Assembly (NCBI RefSeq): GCF_014596475.1
Contig: NZ_MECJ01000009.1
Coordinates: forward strand, 186,001-250,000
Reading direction: 5' to 3'
DNA from: Streptomyces sp. CBMA152
GTDB taxonomy: Bacteria; Actinomycetota; Actinomycetes; Streptomycetales; Streptomycetaceae
Length of the DNA: 64,000 nt
In this document: piece after piece, positions 36,701-45,023 of the stretch
How the letters are laid out: each line of letters opens with the position of its first letter
How positions within the stretch are numbered: the stretch's first letter is position 1
Notes under the pieces: model-generated
Seen by the model: the letters and a program-made list of their open reading frames with translations, nothing else
Told to the model about the DNA's origin: nothing
Database searches by the model: none
Position numbers and translations under genes: made by a program

Positions 36701-39700
36701 AGGCCTCGGGGTCGTGCCACAGGTGGCGCGGGGGCAGCGGATCCTTGCCGGTCAGCACCAGTCGGCGCGCTCCGCGCCGCTCCACGAGGTGCCGGGCGCA
36801 GAGCAGGCCCAGGCCCCGGGTGCCGCCGGTCACCAGCAGCACCTCGTCCTCGGCGAGGTCGGCCCGTGCGGTGGTCTCGCGCGGGGCGAGATCTTCCAGG
36901 GCGGGCGCATGCCGGACGCCGTCGCGGTGACAGATCTCCGACTCGGCGCCGGGCCCGTCGAGCTCGCGCCGTACGACGGAGGCGAGCTCGGCGGCTCCCC
37001 GGGTCGCCGGGTCGAGGTCGAGGTGGCGCGAGGTGAGGCCGCCGTATTCGCTCTGGAGCATCCGGTACAGCCCGACCCGCGCCGCTCCCGCCAGGTCCTG
37101 CCGGGTCCGGGTGCGCCCGAACGCTTCGAGGCCCTGGGTCACGTACAGCACATCGATGTCCCGCGACGACTTCGCCGCAAGGACGCTCTGGAGCAGCGCC
37201 AGCAACTCGCCCGACGGCTCCCGTTGCGTCAGGCCGGTGAGATCGACGAAGGCGGTGGCCCGCTCGATCCGGCCGGCGAGCCACTGCTCGGCGCCGGGGC
37301 CCGACTCCACCAGTGTCGCCTCGTCGCACAGCCCGGCCAGTGCCGAGGCGAGCGGCGCGGTCGCGGCGTCGTGCAGGATGAGGGCGCTCACCCGGCCCGG
37401 GGCAACCCCGTCGAGCGGGGCCGGGAGCCACCGCTTGGCGAGCAAGCGCACATCGGCGCGCGGGACGACGGTCAGACCCTGGCCGACACCGTCGGCCGTG
37501 CTCGCGGCCGACTCCGGTACCCAGTGGCGGTCCCGGGCGAACGGGTACGTCGGCGCACTCACCCTGCGCGGTGCGTCCGCGCCGCTGTACAGCTTCTGCC
37601 AGTCCAACGAAGCACCCCGCACCCAGAGTTCCGCGATCCGGGCAAGATCTCCGCGCTCGGCGAGCCGGTCGGTGGTCCGCGCGAGCTCCTCGGCCGGGAT
37701 CAGCGACAGGGCTTCACGCCCTGCCTTCACACTGCCGTGGACCAGGCCCACGACATCGGCCTCGGCCGCCAGATACCGCTCAAGGCGGTCGGCGAGCGAG
37801 GCGAACGAGTCGGCGACGACGGCGAGCCGGGCGTCCATCGCCTCGCGGCCGGTCTGCAGCGTGTACGCCAGATCGGCGGGCGCCACCGCACCGGGGCCGT
37901 CCGCCGACTCTTCCCGTACGAAGCGCAGCAGCCGGGCCGCGTAGGCGCGCAGTCGCTCCTCGTCCTTGGCCGACAGCGCGAACAGCAGCGGCTGCCCCAA
38001 GGAAGCGGTGCCGGGGCGGCGGGCTGCGCTTTCCACGTATTCCTCCACCAGAAGGTGAGCGTTGGAGCCACCCGCGCCGAACGAAGAGATCCCGGCGAGC
38101 CGGGGCCGGACCTCGCCGTCGACGACCGGGCGCTCCCACGCGCGCAGTTCCTGGTTGACGACGAACGGCGTGCCGCTGAAGTCGATGTTGGGGTTGAGGG
38201 TGCGCGAGTGCAGAGAGGGCGCGATCTGGCCGTGCCGCAGCTGCAGCAGCACCTTGGTGAGCCCGGCGATCCCGGCGGCGCTCTCGCAGTGGCCGATGTT
38301 CGACTTGGCCGAGCCGAGGTGGCAGTACTGGGTGTCGGCGGACGCCGTCGCCGCGCCGAAGGCCTGGCTGAGACCGGTGATCTCGATCGGGTCGCCGAGC
38401 TTGGTGCCGGTGCCGTGGGCCTCGACATAGCTGATGGCACGCGGGTCGACGCCCGCCTCGTCGAGCGCGTCGCTGATCGCGGCTTCCTGCGCCCGGGGGT
38501 TGGGCACGGTGTAGCCGTTGGTACGGCCGCCGTGCGAGACGCCGCTGCCCTTGATGACGCCGTAGATGTGATCGCCGTCGCGCTCGGCGTCACGCAGTGG
38601 CTTCAGGAGCACGACCCCGACGCCCTCGCCGGGGATGTAGCCGTCGCCGCCGATGCCGAAGCTCTCGCAGTGGCCCTTGCTGGAGATGAACTGGCCCGCG
38701 CTCAGGCTCAGATACTTGTTGGGGTGGACGGTGACGTTGACGCCGCCCGCGAACGCCAGCTTCGTCCGGCCCTGGCGCAGGTCCCGGCAGGCCAGCTCGA
38801 TCGCGGTGAGCGAGCTGGAGCACATGGTGTCCACGGTCATGCTCGGGCCGTGCAGGTTCATCACGAACGAGACGCGGTTGGCGACGCTCGCGTAGCTGCT
38901 GCCCAGCGCGTTGGGGTTGCCACGCGGGGCGGCCCCGCCCGGGAAGAGCAGCTGGTACTGCCCCCACATCACGCCCGCGTACACACCGACCCGGCCCCCG
39001 ACGCGGCGCAGCTGCTCGCGGGTGTGGCCCGCGTCTTCGAGCGCCGTCCAGGCGTGCTCCAGGAACAGCCGCTCCTGTGGGTCGAGGTAGTCGGCCTCGT
39101 GCGGGGAGATGTTGAAGAAGAGCGGGTCAAAGCGGTCGACCTCGGCGATGAAGCCGCCCCACTTGCTGTAGTGGCGGCCGGGTGCGGTGCGGTCCTCGCT
39201 GTAGTGCTCGCGCCAGTCCCAGCGGTCCTGCGGCACCTCCACGACGCAGTCGCGCCCGTCGCGCAGGTTGGCCCAGTACTCGGCGAGGTCACGCGCCTCG
39301 GGGTAACGGCCGGAGATGCCGATGACGGCGATGTCGAGTGCGGACGAGCCGGGCGCGGCCGGCTCGGTCACCTGAGCGCGGGGCGCGGGCAGCACGTCGG
39401 CGACCACGGCGCCGGTCGGCGCGACGGCGCCGTCCACAGCGGCTGCCTCGGCGGTCCCCACTGCCTGTGCTGCCTCGGCAAACAGCGCCTCCAGTACCGC
39501 CCGGTGCCGCGCGAGGAAGTATCCGCCCAGCTCGGCGAGCGTGTGGTACTCGAACAGGAGCGTCTTGGAGAGCGGACCGAACGTGGCCTCCAGCCCTGCC
39601 GTCAGCTCGGTGGCCAGAATGGAGTCCATCCCGTACGCGCCGAGGAGTTCGTCCTCCTCGATCTCCCCCGCGGCCAGCCCGGTGAGCCGGCCGAGCGCCT

Positions 39701-42700
39701 CCTTCAGGAAGCGGACGGTCCGCGCGGTGAGCGTACGGTCGTCGACCGCGCGTGACTCGGCGACGGTGACCTCGGCGACGACGTCGATGGGCCGCGGAGC
39801 AGCGGAACCCGTCTCCAAGTACGCCTGCAGCCGGACCCGTTCACCCGCGCCGACCACAATCTGCGGCTCGCCGGCCGTGAGCGCGCGGTGGAAGGCCTCG
39901 ATGCCCGCCGACGTCGCCATGGGGACCATCCCGGCGCGCGTGTGCAGCGCGTCACGAGTGGCCGCGTCGACGCCCATGCCGCCGCTCTCCCAGAGCGGCC
40001 AGCCGATGGCGACGCTGCGCCCGGCGCGCTCGCCCGCGCCCACCAGGGCGTCGCGGTGGCGGGCGAAGTGGTCGAGGAAGGCGTTGGCCACGGCGTAGTC
40101 GGCCTGGCCGACATTGCCGGTCGCGCCCATGACGGAGGAGAAGAGGACGAAGAAGTCGAGGTCCTCGTCCTTGGTCGCCTGGTCGAGAGCGACCGCCCCG
40201 GCGAGCTTGGGGCGCAGCACCCGGGCGAACTCCGCCGCGGACTTCTTCAGCAGGAAGTTGTCGTGCAGCACGCCCGCGGCGTGCACCACTCCGTGCACGG
40301 CGCCGTGACGGCGCACGAGGTCGGCGACGAGTGCGGCGGTGCCGTCCGCGTCCGCCGCGTCGAGGACGTGGTACTCGATGCTGGCGCCGGTCTGCCGCAG
40401 CGCGTCGAGCGCGGCCCGCCGCTCCGCGTCCGGCTCGGCACGGCCGGTGAGGCACAGCACCGCGCCGCTCGCCCGGTGGGCGATCTCCTGGGCGAGGATC
40501 AGACCGAGGCCGCCCGCGCCCCCGGTGATGAGGTAGACACCGCCCTCGCGCCATACCACCGGCCCGGCATCGGGGAGTTCGCCCACCGGCTCCCAGCCGA
40601 GGACCCGGCGGCGCCCGCCTTCGTGGCGGACCTGCTGGTCCCGCGGGGCGCGCGCCCCCTCGGCAAGCGCCTCGGCGAGATCCGCGGCCGGGGCGTCGGC
40701 GGGCACGGCGACGACCTGCCCGAGGAGCAGCGGGTTCTCCAGGTGCGCGCTCTTCAGCAGACCGGACAGCGCTTCGTACGCGTACGGTTGGTCGCCGGTG
40801 GGCACCAGTGCCTGCACCAGTACGGGAGCGGTCGGCCTGCCGAGGAGGATGCCCTTGACGGCGTGCAGCAGCTCGACGGCGTGAGCGGTGACGGCCGCCG
40901 GGGCGCCATCGCTGTCGGCCGTCTCCGGCGGGTCAAGGAACGTGATCTGCGGCGCCAGCCGGCGCAGCTCCGCGAGCCGCTCGCCGAATCCGCAGGCCAG
41001 CACGGTGTGTGCGGTGAGGGCGGCGGGCTCAACGCTCGCGGGGGCGGGCCGGTCGTGCCAGACGGGCCGGAACAGGGTCACCGGGGCATCGGCCTGGCCA
41101 CCGGCCGTCTCACGCGTGGAGTAGCCGCGCAGGGCCGCGAAGATGCTGCCGTGCTCGTCGCACAGGTCCAGGTCCCACCGCCGCACCCCGGCGGTGCTTG
41201 CGGAGGCCGCGCGGATCCAGGCGTACGCGGTCACCGGGGTCGGGCCGTGCACCTCCAGCGCGTCGAGCGCGAACGGCAGCGCCGCGCTCCAGGCTGTGCC
41301 CGTGCGGGCGTCGTGGATCTGCGGGGCGTAGACGGCCTGGAGTGCGCCGTCGAGAATGCTCGGGTGGAGCACGAAGGCGTGCCGGTCCTCGCCCAGCGCG
41401 TCCGGCAGGGCGAGCGCGGCCAGCATCTCGTCGTCGCCCAGGCGGACTTCGCGCAGGGAGCGGTGTGCGTCGCCGTAGTCGAGCCCGGCACCGCGCAGGG
41501 CGGCGTAGCACTCCTCGCCACCCAGCTCGGCCGTGTCCATCCGGGTCTTCAGCGAGGCCAGGTCCAGTACGCCGGGCTCCTGAGCGGCCCCGCGCGAACC
41601 GGTGCCGCGCGAGTGCACGACACCGTCGCTTCCCCCGGTGCCGATCTCGTACGTGAAGCGGCCCTCGCCGTCGTCCGTCAGGGCGGTGTACGCGGCGCGG
41701 GGCTCGTCGGCGACGACGAACGGCCGCTGCCACACCACATGGGCGAGCCGCACCGGCCCGTCGGTGTCGGCCGGGAGAACACGGACCAGCGCTTCCCGGG
41801 CCATCTCCAGATACGCGACGGCGGGCAGTACCCGCCGGCCGTGCACCCGGTGGTCGCGCAGGAAGAAGTCCCGGCCGGAGAGGGTCACGCCGTAGCGGGA
41901 GGCCTCGTGCGACTCCGGGGCGCCCAGCAACGGGTGGACCCGCAGCGGCGGTTCGGCCTCAGGGGCCGCTCCCGTTCCTGGCTCGTCGTCGAGCCAGTAC
42001 CGCTTCTTGGCGAAGACGTGCGTGGGCAGCGGTACACGCCGGGGCCGCGGGCCGTCCTCGTACAGCCGCTCCCAGTCGACGTCCTCGCCGCGCACCCAGG
42101 CATCGGCCAGCGGCCCGGGATCGCGCCCGGACACTGGCGCGGCAGCCGGTGCTCCGGCCCGCCGCCTGGCGCTGCCCCGATGACTGTCCGCACCACTGCC
42201 ACCCGCGAGGAAACGTTCCAGCAGAGCGACCAGAGCATCCGTGCCCGCCGCCACGAGTGCCAGGCGCTCGCTCAGGGCCTCGCGGCCGACCTGCGAGGTG
42301 TACGCGAGATCGGCAAGCCCGGCCGCGTCCGGCCGCGCCCGGCGGACGTGGCCCAGAAGGAGCTCCGCCTGCCGTACGAGCTGCGGCTCGCTCTCGGCCG
42401 ACAGGACGACGAGTGCAGGGGCGGCGGGCAGGGCCGGCCGCCGGGCGTCGCCCGTCATGGACTCGACGTACTCGGCCACGATCACATGCGCGTTGCTGCC
42501 GCCCGAGCCGAAGCTGCTGACACCGGCGAGCCGCGTCCGGCCGCCTTGCGGCTCCCAGTCGGTGAGCCGGTCGACCACCGAGAACGGTGAACCCGCCAGG
42601 CTGATCTGCGGGTTGAGCTCGGTGTAGTGGAGCGAGGCGGGCAGAGCGCCATGCCGCATCGACAGGACGATCTTGAGCAGGCCGGTGATGCCCGCGGCCG

Positions 42701-44723
42701 CTTCGAGGTGGCCGAGGTTGGTCTTCACCGAGCCGAGGCCGCACGGGGTGGTGCTCCCGGCGAACGCCCGGGTCATGCCCTGGACCTCGATGGGGTCGCC
42801 CAGCGCGGTCCCGGTGCCGTGCGCCTCCAGATAGCTCACGTCGCAGGCTTCGACGCCCGCGTCGGCCAGCGCCGCGCCGATGAGCCCGGCCTGCATGGCG
42901 GCGCTGGGCACGGTCAGACCGCCCGACTGGCCGCCGTGGTTGGTGGCGGTGCCCTTGATGACGGCGTGCACGCGGTCGCCGTCCGCGAGCGCCTTCGCCA
43001 GGGGCTTCAGCAGGACGACGGCGCCGCCCTCGGAACGCACATAGCCGTTCGCGGACGCGTCGAACGTCTTGCACATTCCGTCGGGCGACAGCATGCCCGC
43101 CTGGTGGTAGGCGACGCTGTTGGCCGGGTGGCACAGCACGTTGACGCCGCCCACCAGCGCGGTCTCGCAGTCGCCCGCGCGCAGCGCCCGTACCGCCGAG
43201 TGCACGGCGACCAGCGAGCTGGAACAGGCGGTGTCCACCTGAACGCTGGGGCCGCGCAGGTCGAAGAAGTAGGACACGCGGTTGGCGATGATGGCCATGG
43301 AGGTGGTCAGGCCGCCGTGCGCGTGCACCGGCAACCGGCGGGTGTCCATGACGCGTTGGTAGTCGGAGCCGCTGGCGCCGATGAACACGCCCATCGGGGT
43401 GCCCGAGACGGCGCTCGCCGGGTATCCGGCGTCCTCCAGGCAGGCCCAGCCGAGCTCCAGCATCCAGCGCTGCTGGGGGTCCATGCGCCGGGCCTCGTTG
43501 GGCGAGATACGGAAGAGCCCGGGCTCGAAGCATGCCGCGTCCTGGACGAAGCCGCCGCGGTCGATGCCGGGGTGGGTGTCGGGACCGATGCCGTCGGGCC
43601 ACTGCCAGCGGCCGTCCGGAAGGGTGCCGACGGCCGAGCGTCCGTCCGCGAGGAGCTCCCAGAGCGCGCTGTAGTCGTCGACGGCGCCGGGCAGTCGGCA
43701 GGCCATGCCGATGATCGCGATGTCGCCGTCGGCGGCCTCGCGGGCTGTCGGCGCCGACGCCTGGACGTCGGCGGATTCCGCCGGCTCCGGCTCGTTGCCG
43801 CGCACGCCGTCGAGAAAGGAAATGATTTTGGCGCCGGTGTTGTACTCGAAGAAGAAGAGGGGTTCGAGCGAGATCCCGTAACGGCCCTCGATTTTGTCCT
43901 GGAGGTCCAGGAGACTCGCCGAGTCGAGGCCGAGTTCGAACAGCGGGGTTTCCAGGGAGAGTTGCACGTTCTCGGCGTCGGAGGTATCGCCGAGGAGCTC
44001 TTCCAGGAATGCCAGGATTTCGGCGGTCAATTCGGTGGTCGCGGGCACCGCTGCCGGGGAATTCGTCTGAGATTCAACGGCCGTTTCCCGCTCCAGCCGC
44101 TTCGCATTGTCGAGCCTGGTGGCCAGATCGTACTCGACCAGAACGCCGTTACCGCCGTTGACCAGATCGCCCGGTCGATAACCCGGCACGAGGCAACGTA
44201 TCTCAGCACCGTGCAGCTGGTGCATGCGCAATACGGTGTCCAGGCAACGATCTTGCACATTCTTTGCCTGGATGTAGTCCGCGAGCTCGATCCCGGGATG
44301 CCGCTTGAAGTCCTTGCAACGGGTGACACCGACGGCCATGGCTACGCCAGCGACCTCGCCGCTCCACTCCAGCAGGTGTTCGAGCAGGGCATCACCATAC
44401 CCGAAGCTCTGCTTCCGCGGATCGATGTTGAGGGACAGCACGTGGGCGACGGCCCCGTCGGCGCGGTGCAGCCGGTCCGCCGTGTCGAACCGTACGGTGC
44501 GCAGGGCATTGGGGTCGGCGATGCGCTGGGAATAGATGACGCCCCAGACCGCACCCTCGTCCTCGATGACGAATTGGCTCTGCGGGTTGACCGTGAGACG
44601 ACGCCGGATCACCCGTGCCGAGACCCGCAATTCCTCGGCCCAGCACATCTCTTCCAGCTCCATGAGCCGGGTGAGATCGGACAGCCGGGCACGACGAATG
44701 GTTCCCTTGTGCTCGCGAAGCAT
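30774..44723 (-). CDS. trans-AT polyketide synthase with GNAT loading module, 4649 aa
   Basis: First synthase of the line. I take the ATG at 44723 (MLREHKGTIRRA) because the GNAT fold begins there. The frame is open further upstream but that part looks non-coding. The ribosome site is weak (a G-run about 12 bases upstream). Domains by residue: GNAT 1-205; ACP (Ser near 266); KS (Cys500), DH (His958, Asp1125), KR (Tyr1543), ACP (Ser1701); KS (Cys1968), KR (Tyr2794), ACP (Ser2951); KS with Asn3333 replacing the catalytic His (Cys3198 kept), DH (His3501, Asp3660), ACP (Ser3807); KS (Cys4048), ACP (Ser4556). No AT anywhere. The C-terminus after the last ACP is short, acidic and Leu-rich (GDLDLDDAIALL), a docking-type tail facing the N-terminal segment of the next protein. 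GNAT loading domains are known to start chains with acetyl units. Confidence 0.95.
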   Translation of the reverse strand: MLREHKGTIRRARLSDLTRLMELEEMCWAEELRVSARVIRRRLTVNPQSQFVIEDEGAVWGVIYSQRIADPNALRTVRFDTADRLHRADGAVAHVLSLNIDPRKQSFGYGDALLEHLLEWSGEVAGVAMAVGVTRCKDFKRHPGIELADYIQAKNVQDRCLDTVLRMHQLHGAEIRCLVPGYRPGDLVNGGNGVLVEYDLATRLDNAKRLERETAVESQTNSPAAVPATTELTAEILAFLEELLGDTSDAENVQLSLETPLFELGLDSASLLDLQDKIEGRYGISLEPLFFFEYNTGAKIISFLDGVRGNEPEPAESADVQASAPTAREAADGDIAIIGMACRLPGAVDDYSALWELLADGRSAVGTLPDGRWQWPDGIGPDTHPGIDRGGFVQDAACFEPGLFRISPNEARRMDPQQRWMLELGWACLEDAGYPASAVSGTPMGVFIGASGSDYQRVMDTRRLPVHAHGGLTTSMAIIANRVSYFFDLRGPSVQVDTACSSSLVAVHSAVRALRAGDCETALVGGVNVLCHPANSVAYHQAGMLSPDGMCKTFDASANGYVRSEGGAVVLLKPLAKALADGDRVHAVIKGTATNHGGQSGGLTVPSAAMQAGLIGAALADAGVEACDVSYLEAHGTGTALGDPIEVQGMTRAFAGSTTPCGLGSVKTNLGHLEAAAGITGLLKIVLSMRHGALPASLHYTELNPQISLAGSPFSVVDRLTDWEPQGGRTRLAGVSSFGSGGSNAHVIVAEYVESMTGDARRPALPAAPALVVLSAESEPQLVRQAELLLGHVRRARPDAAGLADLAYTSQVGREALSERLALVAAGTDALVALLERFLAGGSGADSHRGSARRRAGAPAAAPVSGRDPGPLADAWVRGEDVDWERLYEDGPRPRRVPLPTHVFAKKRYWLDDEPGTGAAPEAEPPLRVHPLLGAPESHEASRYGVTLSGRDFFLRDHRVHGRRVLPAVAYLEMAREALVRVLPADTDGPVRLAHVVWQRPFVVADEPRAAYTALTDDGEGRFTYEIGTGGSDGVVHSRGTGSRGAAQEPGVLDLASLKTRMDTAELGGEECYAALRGAGLDYGDAHRSLREVRLGDDEMLAALALPDALGEDRHAFVLHPSILDGALQAVYAPQIHDARTGTAWSAALPFALDALEVHGPTPVTAYAWIRAASASTAGVRRWDLDLCDEHGSIFAALRGYSTRETAGGQADAPVTLFRPVWHDRPAPASVEPAALTAHTVLACGFGERLAELRRLAPQITFLDPPETADSDGAPAAVTAHAVELLHAVKGILLGRPTAPVLVQALVPTGDQPYAYEALSGLLKSAHLENPLLLGQVVAVPADAPAADLAEALAEGARAPRDQQVRHEGGRRRVLGWEPVGELPDAGPVVWREGGVYLITGGAGGLGLILAQEIAHRASGAVLCLTGRAEPDAERRAALDALRQTGASIEYHVLDAADADGTAALVADLVRRHGAVHGVVHAAGVLHDNFLLKKSAAEFARVLRPKLAGAVALDQATKDEDLDFFVLFSSVMGATGNVGQADYAVANAFLDHFARHRDALVGAGERAGRSVAIGWPLWESGGMGVDAATRDALHTRAGMVPMATSAGIEAFHRALTAGEPQIVVGAGERVRLQAYLETGSAAPRPIDVVAEVTVAESRAVDDRTLTARTVRFLKEALGRLTGLAAGEIEEDELLGAYGMDSILATELTAGLEATFGPLSKTLLFEYHTLAELGGYFLARHRAVLEALFAEAAQAVGTAEAAAVDGAVAPTGAVVADVLPAPRAQVTEPAAPGSSALDIAVIGISGRYPEARDLAEYWANLRDGRDCVVEVPQDRWDWREHYSEDRTAPGRHYSKWGGFIAEVDRFDPLFFNISPHEADYLDPQERLFLEHAWTALEDAGHTREQLRRVGGRVGVYAGVMWGQYQLLFPGGAAPRGNPNALGSSYASVANRVSFVMNLHGPSMTVDTMCSSSLTAIELACRDLRQGRTKLAFAGGVNVTVHPNKYLSLSAGQFISSKGHCESFGIGGDGYIPGEGVGVVLLKPLRDAERDGDHIYGVIKGSGVSHGGRTNGYTVPNPRAQEAAISDALDEAGVDPRAISYVEAHGTGTKLGDPIEITGLSQAFGAATASADTQYCHLGSAKSNIGHCESAAGIAGLTKVLLQLRHGQIAPSLHSRTLNPNIDFSGTPFVVNQELRAWERPVVDGEVRPRLAGISSFGAGGSNAHLLVEEYVESAARRPGTASLGQPLLFALSAKDEERLRAYAARLLRFVREESADGPGAVAPADLAYTLQTGREAMDARLAVVADSFASLADRLERYLAAEADVVGLVHGSVKAGREALSLIPAEELARTTDRLAERGDLARIAELWVRGASLDWQKLYSGADAPRRVSAPTYPFARDRHWVPESAASTADGVGQGLTVVPRADVRLLAKRWLPAPLDGVAPGRVSALILHDAATAPLASALAGLCDEATLVESGPGAEQWLAGRIERATAFVDLTGLTQREPSGELLALLQSVLAAKSSRDIDVLYVTQGLEAFGRTRTRQDLAGAARVGLYRMLQSEYGGLTSRHLDLDPATRGAAELASVVRRELDGPGAESEICHRDGVRHAPALEDLAPRETTARADLAEDEVLLVTGGTRGLGLLCARHLVERRGARRLVLTGKDPLPPRHLWHDPEACAPAVRAKIRAVLDLEARGVEVRVLALPLDRVDEVAAGIEAIETTMGKIAGVIHAAGLVDTENPAFVRKPVEGIARVVSPKIEGTRNLLAALDAAALRFVVLFSSVSAAVPALGAGQSDYAMGNAFLDYFAQAHAHALPITSVQWPSWRESGFGEVKNQAYTDTGLLSITDREGLDLLDQVLTSRYAPVVMPVHVDPARFDAAALLRPKRRAMAETAPAAGAVAHTSPTPVAPASAPGGDAGPRLMAFLSETFEAELKLKSGVLDERTSYADYGADSILLAQILQRIKQRLGVPLEPSTLLEHPTLDELTAWLLSAHGVEVAAEFAPVRPAPLPQETPAPAPAVVAPAPAVTVPAVAEPAITAPAAPTAGPVAVIGMACRLPGAPDLDAYWDLLSQGRSAIRTVPEDRWGRATDFTAGLVDDIHGFDPGYFMLHAEDVRAMDPQALVLLEESLKAVHHAGYRFGELDGSNTGVYVGARGWGRADKALVAGARNPIMTVGQNYLAANISQFFNWRGPAMVLDTACSSSLVAMKLATDALAAGAVDLAVVAGVSLLTDSEDHELFGRRGLLQDGGEFHLFDRRAAGVVLGEGCGVVVLKPLEQAERDGDTVYAVVDGIAINNDGRTAGPATPNLQAQKQVMRDALRQANRAPQDVRYLEVNGSGSQLTDLLELKAVQAVYRDGEPTAAPLHLGSMKPNIGHPLCAEGIAAFIKVALMVHHQRMVPFRSGQEPMEHFSLDAANLAFPRQAADAALPYAALSSFADGGTNGHVILKHRPAPADPATRRPVALPELTRTDVRTGARVAPAEAAGTRVWTRRVAAGDPVMDHHRVYGRRLLPGLAWIDLLYRCFAEAGFAYDTLELRDLSIYRPLGVDADSALDIRVEAVEHCANGWRIEVTGGDAERYITAEMHRLTSAVTFTERVAADVEPGARVTGLDEVYGAYRDREVAHSGPMKADGTVSVGAEDIWVRLGVAKGAGGELFHPTLIDGSAVGASGALAYAEGGAPALFLPLHYGSFRACAHFGDACRTRVRRSSVRQSEELLGFTMEFFDAEGRKIGELADFSSKLVRHAGLIDPARRAQAPVTPLVTVPAPVPPSACADAVGAVVASVIAEQLGIPAGEVSTTTSYYEMGLDSAKLLQVAARLEQALDTRLSPTLLFEHATVGALADHLSAAGTTVAAPPVRVPVPPEHRIAQQPQAPQAARPSAINGQDIAIVGIAGRYPKAADVAEFWENLKAGRDCVGEVPGSRWLQDASLSRWGGFVDDVDCFDAAFFGIPADEAAQLDPQERLFLEVCWEAVEDAGYTPDALAAARDGERRRAVGVYAGVMHRDYALLQEEAVRQGQRVPQALNAATIAHRVSHFCDFHGPSLAVDTVCASSLNAVHLAVEALRRGECDAALAGGVNLSLHPGKYRTYGLLGLLAQEAPARSFGAGGDGYVSAEGVGAVLLKPLSRAVEDGDAVYAVIKGSAVSHSGRTPGFRVPSAPAQQAVVADCLDRAGVDPASLGYVEAHGTGTEIGDLMEVEALERAFRARTDRTGFCALGSVKSAIGHAESAAGISALTKAVLQLHHRTLTPLVPAERANPYLDLADSPFRLQTELTAWESEDGAPRRAGVSAFGATGANAHVVLEEAPAPPAPRPSEVPGGVLVPLSAKDEDRLRAYAHKLLRFLDAHDDLDLSALAHTLQTGRVALEERLVLRAHSLDEVKDGLGRFLTGDAASGNLWRGRVDARPSGVRLLDEDEVREQLVGRWAAQGNWRKIAELWLEGYAIDWSALHTVPPHRLHLPTYPFAKDRHWVSAAADTWPAPAPEPAAPVRPQPQPQLRPAAPHWRFLADGEPVPRLADTTDVAEERASRFLRGLLADQLGHDAQEIAPHAGFLELGLNSLGIVRLTRELGGSVAPGFVPSALFEYATVGELAAHLVDAYPEGVARLVPAGPARPAPETAPQSEVLEVLERLGDGDLDLDDAIALLDGERTQK
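30777..33080 (-). other. Module 4: KS-ACP plus C-terminal docking tail
   Basis: The KS has VDTVCASSLN (Cys4048), EAHGTGT and SAIGHAES. The ACP is ELGLNSLG (Ser4556), with Asn in place of the Asp of the DSL motif. There is no processing domain, so a beta-keto product is predicted and handed to the C domain of the next protein. Confidence 0.85.
33170..35595 (-). other. Module 3: non-elongating KS (KS0)-DH-ACP
   Basis: The KS keeps DTACSSS (Cys3198) and PNIGH, but the EAHGTGT motif reads EVNGSGS, so the decarboxylation His is Asn3333. The DH has HHRVYGRRLLP (His3501) and LIDG (Asp3660), with Val where Gln/His is usual four residues later. The ACP is MGLDSAKL (Ser3807). Directly after a KS-KR-ACP module, this is the layout of a trans-AT dehydrating bimodule: the KS only passes the chain on, and the DH dehydrates the hydroxyl made upstream. 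Confidence 0.88.
35735..39340 (-). other. Module 2: KS-KR-ACP
   Basis: The KS has VDTMCSSSLT (Cys1968), EAHGTGT and SNIGHCES. The KR has TGGTRGLG and GQSDY (Tyr2794). The ACP is YGADSILL (Ser2951). With module 3 it forms the dehydrating pair. Confidence 0.9.
39480..43730 (-). other. Module 1: KS-DH-KR-ACP
   Basis: The KS has VDTACSSSLV (Cys500), EAHGTGT and TNLGHLEA. The DH has HRVHGRRVLP (His958) and DGALQ (Asp1125). The KR has TGGAGGLG and GQADY (Tyr1543), and GVLHDN suggests B-type. The ACP is YGMDSILA (Ser1701). Expected product: an enoyl unit on the acetyl starter. Confidence 0.9.
43760..44723 (-). other. Loading module: GNAT-ACP
   Basis: About 205 residues of GCN5-type acetyltransferase fold (QFVIEDEGAVWGVIYSQRI core) precede an ACP (ELGLDSASLL). 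Related PKS loading GNAT domains, such as that of the curacin synthase, generate an acetyl-ACP starter. Acetate priming here is inferred from that relationship. Confidence 0.85.
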
Positions 44724-45023
44724 AGATGAAGCGACCCGTCCCCCGAGTGCCGGGCACTTCACAGTGGCCGAACGACCGTAATTTCCGCTTGCGGCAGGCT
44801 GCGGCAGCCGCAAAATATACACTCGATCGGGAAGTTCACCAGAAGAGGTTGACCGCCCGGTTCCGTATCTCACATGACGCCCCCGGAATCGTCAAGCGCT
44901 GCACGTCGCGACCGCCGACGGGCGCCCGGGGCGCCGGCCGCGAGCCCTAGGCTGATGGACGACTCCGCTAAGAACTTGAATGCTGGACTTCACCCGAAGT
45001 GCGCCTGGGAAGAAGGATCGACC
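44724..45023. promoter_or_regulatory. Bidirectional control region between the synthase operon and the TEII gene
   Basis: 300 bp between the divergent starts. On the minus strand, an AT-rich island gives a possible -10 TATATT (44814-44819), about 90 bases before the synthase ATG, with no good -35. On the plus strand, TTGACC at 44849-44854 could be a -35, but no convincing -10 follows. No clear operator palindrome was found. Confidence 0.4.

Noticed and set aside
30951..39755. 2934-codon plus-strand open frame
   Set aside because: Antisense shadow of the GNAT-PKS gene, for the same reasons.
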